8,037 nt of DNA. Source: URNF01 sp045543675 (lineage in GTDB: Bacteria; Bacillota; Clostridia; Oscillospirales; Acutalibacteraceae). The translations under genes and the position numbers were made by a program. Under the pieces are notes generated by a model. That model saw only the letters and a program-made list of their open reading frames with translations. It did not search any database and was not told the DNA's origin. This document shows, piece by piece, positions 5,809 through 8,037 of this stretch (position 1 is the first letter of the stretch; each line of letters begins with the position of its first letter). Where the stretch lies: the NCBI GenBank assembly GCA_045543675.1, contig JAZPXM010000210.1, positions 1 to 8,037 on the forward strand, in the 5' to 3' direction.

Positions 5809-5889
5809 ACTGCCACCGGGTAGTGAATGTAAAAGCATTCGTTTGCACGTCGTTAGGTCTTTGAAGACGTGTAGGCGGATGCTTTTTTT
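5809..5889 (+). promoter_or_regulatory. Candidate riboswitch/attenuator leader of the pnuC-like gene
   Basis: Two hairpins lie back to back with no bases between them. P1 is ACTGCC (5809-5814)/GGTAGT (5819-5824) with loop ACCG and one G-U pair. P2 is GAATGT (5825-5830)/GCATTC (5835-5840) with loop AAAA and one terminal U-G pair. The right arm of P2 is also the left arm of the terminator stem, so P2 and terminator cannot coexist. P1's CTGCC (5810-5814) could alternatively pair with GGCGG (5874-5878) in the terminator's right arm. This is the architecture of a transcriptional switch. I find no TPP (CUGAGA), T-box or other hallmark I know. Ligand or protein partner is unknown; an NAD-related or vitamin ligand is inferred from the gene controlled. 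Confidence 0.6.
5832..5889 (+). terminator. Intrinsic terminator in the pnuC leader (attenuator)
   Basis: AAAGCATTCG (5832-5841) pairs with CGGATGCTTT (5876-5885), ten pairs including one wobble. An inner stem CACGTC (5846-5851)/GACGTG (5866-5871) follows. Seven T (5883-5889) end the structure. The ribosome binding site GGAGG begins at the very next base (5890), so this terminator lies inside the leader of the following gene and not between operons. Termination here would block the transporter gene. Confidence 0.75.
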
Positions 5890-5899
5890 GGAGGTATTT

Positions 5900-6574
5900 A
5901 TGCAAAAAAGGTATTTTTCTGTCGGAGAACTGTGTTTATGGTTAGGGTCGGCGCTTTGTATCGCGGTTGCCTTTTTGCTGTTTGACCGTACCCGCTATCT
6001 GACGTTGCTTGCGTCATTGATCGGGGTGACGTCGTTGATTTTTTGCGCGAAAGGCAACCCTGTCGGACAGGTGCTGATGATTATTTTCAGCTTGTTGTAC
6101 GGCTATATTTCCCTTTCATTTCACTATTACGGTGAGATGATCACCTATATAGGTATGACTTTACCGATGGCGGCGGTATCTCTTGTTTCGTGGTTGCGCC
6201 ACCCGTATCGCGGCAACCGTGCACAGGTAGCGGTGGGACGGTTGCGCAGGGGAGAATGGTTGTTTCTTTTGTTATTAACAACGGCGGTGACAACGGCTTT
6301 TTATTACATTCTTGCCGCCTTTCATACGGCGAATCTGTTACCAAGCACCATATCGGTCACCACCAGTTTTATCGCCGCATATCTTACCTTTCGCCGCAGT
6401 CCGTATTATGCGCTTGCGTATGCCGCCAACGACGTGGTACTGATTGTTTTATGGACGCTGGCATCGCTCAAAGACGCTTCTTATGTTTCGGTGCTGATTT
6501 GTTTTGTGATGTTCCTGCTGAACGATATGTACGGGTTTATTTGCTGGCGCCGTATGCAACAAGCACAGTCGTAG
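5900..6574 (+). CDS. PnuC-family nicotinamide riboside/vitamin transporter
   Basis: A multi-pass membrane protein of 224 residues, within the usual PnuC size. Family members are facilitators that take up nicotinamide riboside, or in variants thiamine or riboflavin, with trapping by phosphorylation inside. About seven hydrophobic segments are visible (roughly 11-28, 33-50, 54-73, 79-97, 119-140, 147-163, 170-213 as two). Family marks are GVTSLIFCAKGNPVGQ (42-57), the ANDVVLIVLW helix (176-185) and the ending LLNDMYGFICWRRMQ (206-220). The ATG at 5900 lies 5 bases after GGAGG. A longer reading from 5843 would start inside the terminator hairpin and is rejected. Substrate cannot be set from sequence alone: there is no adjacent kinase and no TPP or FMN riboswitch, so nicotinamide riboside is the default guess. 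Expression is likely controlled by the leader at 5809-5889. Confidence 0.88.
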   Translation: MQKRYFSVGELCLWLGSALCIAVAFLLFDRTRYLTLLASLIGVTSLIFCAKGNPVGQVLMIIFSLLYGYISLSFHYYGEMITYIGMTLPMAAVSLVSWLRHPYRGNRAQVAVGRLRRGEWLFLLLLTTAVTTAFYYILAAFHTANLLPSTISVTTSFIAAYLTFRRSPYYALAYAANDVVLIVLWTLASLKDASYVSVLICFVMFLLNDMYGFICWRRMQQAQS

Positions 6575-6634
6575 AGCAACTTTGGCTAATAACGCATTTA
6601 CACGTATCTTTTTCTTCCTTTTTAGCGAAACGTG

Positions 6635-6643
6635 TGCTATACT
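6635..6643 (+). promoter_or_regulatory. Extended -10 promoter for the YbaK-type gene
   Basis: TGCTATACT (6635-6643) is a good extended -10: the TG motif plus TATACT. No -35 with more than a TT match lies 17 bases upstream, which extended -10 promoters tolerate. A start near 6650 leaves a leader of about 14 bases containing AGGGGTGA (6652-6659). The 89-base gap after the transporter shows no terminator. Confidence 0.5.
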
Positions 6644-6663
6644 GTTTTCATAGGGGTGACGAT

Positions 6664-7140
6664 ATGAAAAAAGCCGAAAAGACAAACGTAATGCGGTTAC
6701 TGGAACAGAAAAAGGTGCCGTACGTCAGCCACAGTTATGCAGATACCGATGCGCTGGCGGGAGTAGAAGTGGCTGCCGTGTTGGGAGAAGATCCCGATAA
6801 GGTGTTTAAAACGCTGGTAACGGTGGGTGCATCTAAAACCCATTACGTGTTTATGATACCCGTGGCGGAAGAACTGGATCTAAAGAAAGCCGCCAAAGCG
6901 GTAGGGGAAAAGAGTATCGCTATGATAGCGGCGAAAGAATTATTGCCATTGACGGGGTATATCCACGGCGGTTGCTCGCCTATCGGCATGAAAAAACCGT
7001 TTTTAACGGTTATACATCACACTGCCGCCACCTTTGATACTATCTTTTTCAGCGCCGGTAAAATTGGGTATCAGGTGGAAGTGGCACCTGATGCATTGAA
7101 AACAATACTTGCCTTTACGTTGGCGGATATTACGGTGTGA
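6664..7140 (+). CDS. ybaK: YbaK/EbsC-family aminoacyl-tRNA deacylase (Cys-tRNA(Pro) deacylase type)
   Basis: A cytoplasmic trans-editing enzyme family that hydrolyses cysteine mischarged onto tRNA(Pro). It has 158 residues, matching the family. Visible marks are MRLLEQKKVPYVSHSY at the N-terminus; PDKVFKTLV (44-52), with the conserved lysine K49; the MIPVAEELDLKKAAKAVG segment (64-81); and the loop GYIHGGCSPIGMKK (98-111), the family's substrate-pocket signature. The ATG at 6664 follows AGGGGTGA by 4 bases. A reading frame open from 6190 overlaps the transporter and is not coding before this ATG. The next gene begins 8 bases after its stop, so the two are probably co-transcribed. Specificity for Cys-tRNA(Pro) over the related ProX/PrdX editing domains is by overall resemblance to YbaK. 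It belongs to general translation quality control, with no link to sporulation visible. Confidence 0.9.
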   Translation: MKKAEKTNVMRLLEQKKVPYVSHSYADTDALAGVEVAAVLGEDPDKVFKTLVTVGASKTHYVFMIPVAEELDLKKAAKAVGEKSIAMIAAKELLPLTGYIHGGCSPIGMKKPFLTVIHHTAATFDTIFFSAGKIGYQVEVAPDALKTILAFTLADITV

Positions 7141-7148
7141 GGTGGCGT

Positions 7149-7868
7149 ATGTACCGTTTATATGAGAAAAGCAAACTGTGGTTTGCGCTGATTTGGATCA
7201 TCCTTTACGTGGTGGGTGCGAGTGTTGCGGATAACCTGACAATAGGCGTGCCTAAGCTGGCAACGTTGGTCTTTATAGTGCTGTTGATTGCTGTTTTAGA
7301 CGTGTTCTTGCGGCGATATGGTTTGCGCGAACAATACGGTTTTTGCAGTATGAAAACACCTGCTGTAAAGTTTTTGTACTTTATACCGCTTGCCGTACTG
7401 TCTACGGTCAATTTGTGGTTTGGTGTGGTGTGGCAGGCACCGCTTGCGGAAACGCTGTGCTTTGCGGGCAGTATGGTAGGCGTTGCGGTGTTGGAAGAAT
7501 TGCTGTTTCGCGGACTTTTATTCCGTGCAATGCAGGAGAATAGCCCGAAAACCGCTGTTTGGATATCTTCTCTCACCTTTGGCATCGGGCATATCGTCAA
7601 CCTTGTAAACGGCAGCGGAGCGGGAATGCTCCCCACACTGTTGCAGATATGCGAAGCCACGGCATTTGGTTATTTGTTTGTTGTTATATTCTGTAAAGGT
7701 AGATCCCTTGCCCCGTGCATAATTGCTCACGCGGTGCTGAATGTCAGCAGTTTCTTCGCGGATACGCGTACAGCAACACCGTTGCGAGACGGTATCGTGG
7801 CGCTTGTCGTGTGCGTAGTGGCGGCAGGATACGCCGTATGGTTACAAAAGAATATATCGGAACAGTAA
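7149..7868 (+). CDS. CPBP-family (Abi/CAAX prenyl endopeptidase-like) intramembrane metalloprotease
   Basis: A polytopic membrane protein of 239 residues with about seven hydrophobic segments. It carries the three motifs of the CPBP glutamic/metal-type intramembrane proteases. Motif 1 is EELLFR (E116, E117, R121), motif 2 is FGIGH (F144, H148), and motif 3 is HAVLN (H194, N198). In characterised relatives these residues line a membrane cavity and act in CAAX processing, bacteriocin self-immunity or signalling; most bacterial members have no known substrate. The ATG at 7149 is preferred because GAGGTG lies just upstream, whereas the in-frame GTG at 7137 has no ribosome binding site and overlaps the previous stop. 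There is no bacteriocin or prenylation gene in the window, so a role cannot be assigned. No T-rich terminator follows. The first stem-loop after it is the left end of the repeat at 7928. Confidence 0.88.
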   Translation: MYRLYEKSKLWFALIWIILYVVGASVADNLTIGVPKLATLVFIVLLIAVLDVFLRRYGLREQYGFCSMKTPAVKFLYFIPLAVLSTVNLWFGVVWQAPLAETLCFAGSMVGVAVLEELLFRGLLFRAMQENSPKTAVWISSLTFGIGHIVNLVNGSGAGMLPTLLQICEATAFGYLFVVIFCKGRSLAPCIIAHAVLNVSSFFADTRTATPLRDGIVALVVCVVAAGYAVWLQKNISEQ

Positions 7869-7927
7869 AAGAGCCGCGCTTATGGGTGTTGCGGGTAGGG
7901 ATTTGATGAAACTTGCGGCTGCACTTG

Positions 7928-8037
7928 GCCCCCTTGCCTAAAGGGGGCTGGATTTCGCCGTAGGCGAAAGACTGGGGGATATATCCCTCCACCACCGCTT
8001 GCGCGGCGGTCCCCCTCCCTTTAGGCAAGGGAGGCAG
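7928..8037. repeat. Hairpin-rich palindromic intergenic repeat (MITE/REP-like)
   Basis: The element starts with a perfect 8-pair hairpin, GCCCCCTT (7928-7935)/AAGGGGGC (7941-7948), loop GCCTA. It ends with another, CCTCCCTT (8014-8021)/AAGGGAGG (8027-8034), loop TAGGC. The two ends are inverted copies of each other. Between them lie TTTCGCC/GGCGAAA (7953-7969, 7 pairs), the palindrome GGGATATATCCC (7976-7987), and a GC-rich hairpin CCGC-TTGC-GCGG (7995-8006). No protein is encoded. The composition is unlike the neighbouring genes. Similar CCTTGCCTAAAGG/CTGGGGGAT-type repeats are familiar to me from gut Clostridia genomes, but I cannot name a family. It reaches the window edge, so the right boundary is unknown. 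The 59 bases between the CPBP gene and this element show no gene that I can support. Confidence 0.75.

Noticed and set aside
5809..5889. TPP riboswitch, T-box or mini-ykkC identity for the pnuC leader
   Set aside because: There is no CUGAGA core, no T-box TGG-containing antiterminator or specifier loop, and the hairpin loops are ACCG and AAAA instead of the ACGR loops of mini-ykkC.
5843..5899. Extended start of the transporter gene
   Set aside because: It would begin within the terminator hairpin; GGAGG 5 bases before the ATG at 5900 decides the start.
6600..6635. Inverted repeat ACACGT...ACGTGT upstream of the YbaK-type gene
   Set aside because: Six-base arms 24 bases apart are likely by chance, and the right arm simply runs into the extended -10.
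6190..6663. Long upstream extension of the YbaK-type reading frame
   Set aside because: It overlaps the transporter gene in another frame, reads as low-sense sequence, and a strong ribosome binding site and promoter precede the ATG at 6664.
7872..7920. Inverted repeat AGCCGC...GCGGCT after the CPBP gene
   Set aside because: The arms are short and 37 bases apart with no T-run; there is no support for a terminator or element boundary.
7882..7941. Possible 19-codon peptide (MGVAGRDLMKLAAALGPLA) ending in the repeat's left arm
   Set aside because: There is no ribosome binding site beyond a weak AAAGAG and the stop is supplied by the repeat. It is probably chance, though it could be a gene remnant.
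1..8037. CRISPR array, prophage, insertion sequence, tRNA or rRNA
   Set aside because: There are no regularly spaced direct repeats, transposase or integrase motifs, cloverleaf or rRNA-like sequence anywhere in the window.

Overview
The window comes from an endospore-forming Firmicute, most likely a gut-type clostridium of the Oscillospiraceae/Ruminococcaceae kind. The evidence is a complete spoIIGA-sigE-sigG cluster, AGGAGG-like ribosome binding sites, TATAAT-like promoters, moderate base composition, and a terminal repeat that resembles elements I recall from gut Clostridia. All eleven recognisable genes are on the + strand and packed tightly. No stretch without a gene exceeds about 170 bases.

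Layout. (1) 1-2305: a sigma-A-type promoter and a two-gene operon ending in a strong intrinsic terminator. The genes encode an unrecognised single-pass membrane protein and a membrane-anchored parvulin-type peptidyl-prolyl isomerase (PrsA/SurA-like). (2) 2306-5089: the sporulation cluster. It has a putative Spo0A-dependent promoter, spoIIGA (membrane aspartic protease that activates pro-sigma-E), sigE (mother-cell early sigma), a compact spacer with a forespore-type promoter and a hairpin, sigG (forespore late sigma, GTG start), and a ylmC/ymxH PRC-barrel gene. (3) 5094-5757: a LacA/Maa-type sugar O-acetyltransferase with its own promoter. (4) 5764-6574: a structured leader with mutually exclusive hairpins and a terminator, followed by a PnuC-family vitamin/nucleoside transporter. 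(5) 6635-7868: a YbaK/EbsC-type aminoacyl-tRNA deacylase and a CPBP (Abi/CAAX-protease-like) membrane protein, 8 bases apart. (6) 7928-8037: a hairpin-rich palindromic repeat whose two ends are inverted copies; it reaches the window edge.

How the genes work together. In the sporulation block SpoIIGA cleaves the pro-sequence of the sigma factor encoded directly after it. sigG follows so that it can be read both by readthrough from spoIIGA-sigE and from a promoter in the spacer. The flanking genes (isomerase, acetyltransferase, transporter, deacylase, CPBP protein) are ordinary housekeeping or accessory functions with no clear functional link to the block.

The strongest candidate for something undescribed is the leader before the pnuC-like gene. 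Next are the layered control signals between sigE and sigG, the covarying terminal hairpins of the repeat, and the cysteine-rich YlmC protein. The core genes themselves are conventional. No searches or folding programs were run; all family calls are by motif recognition.
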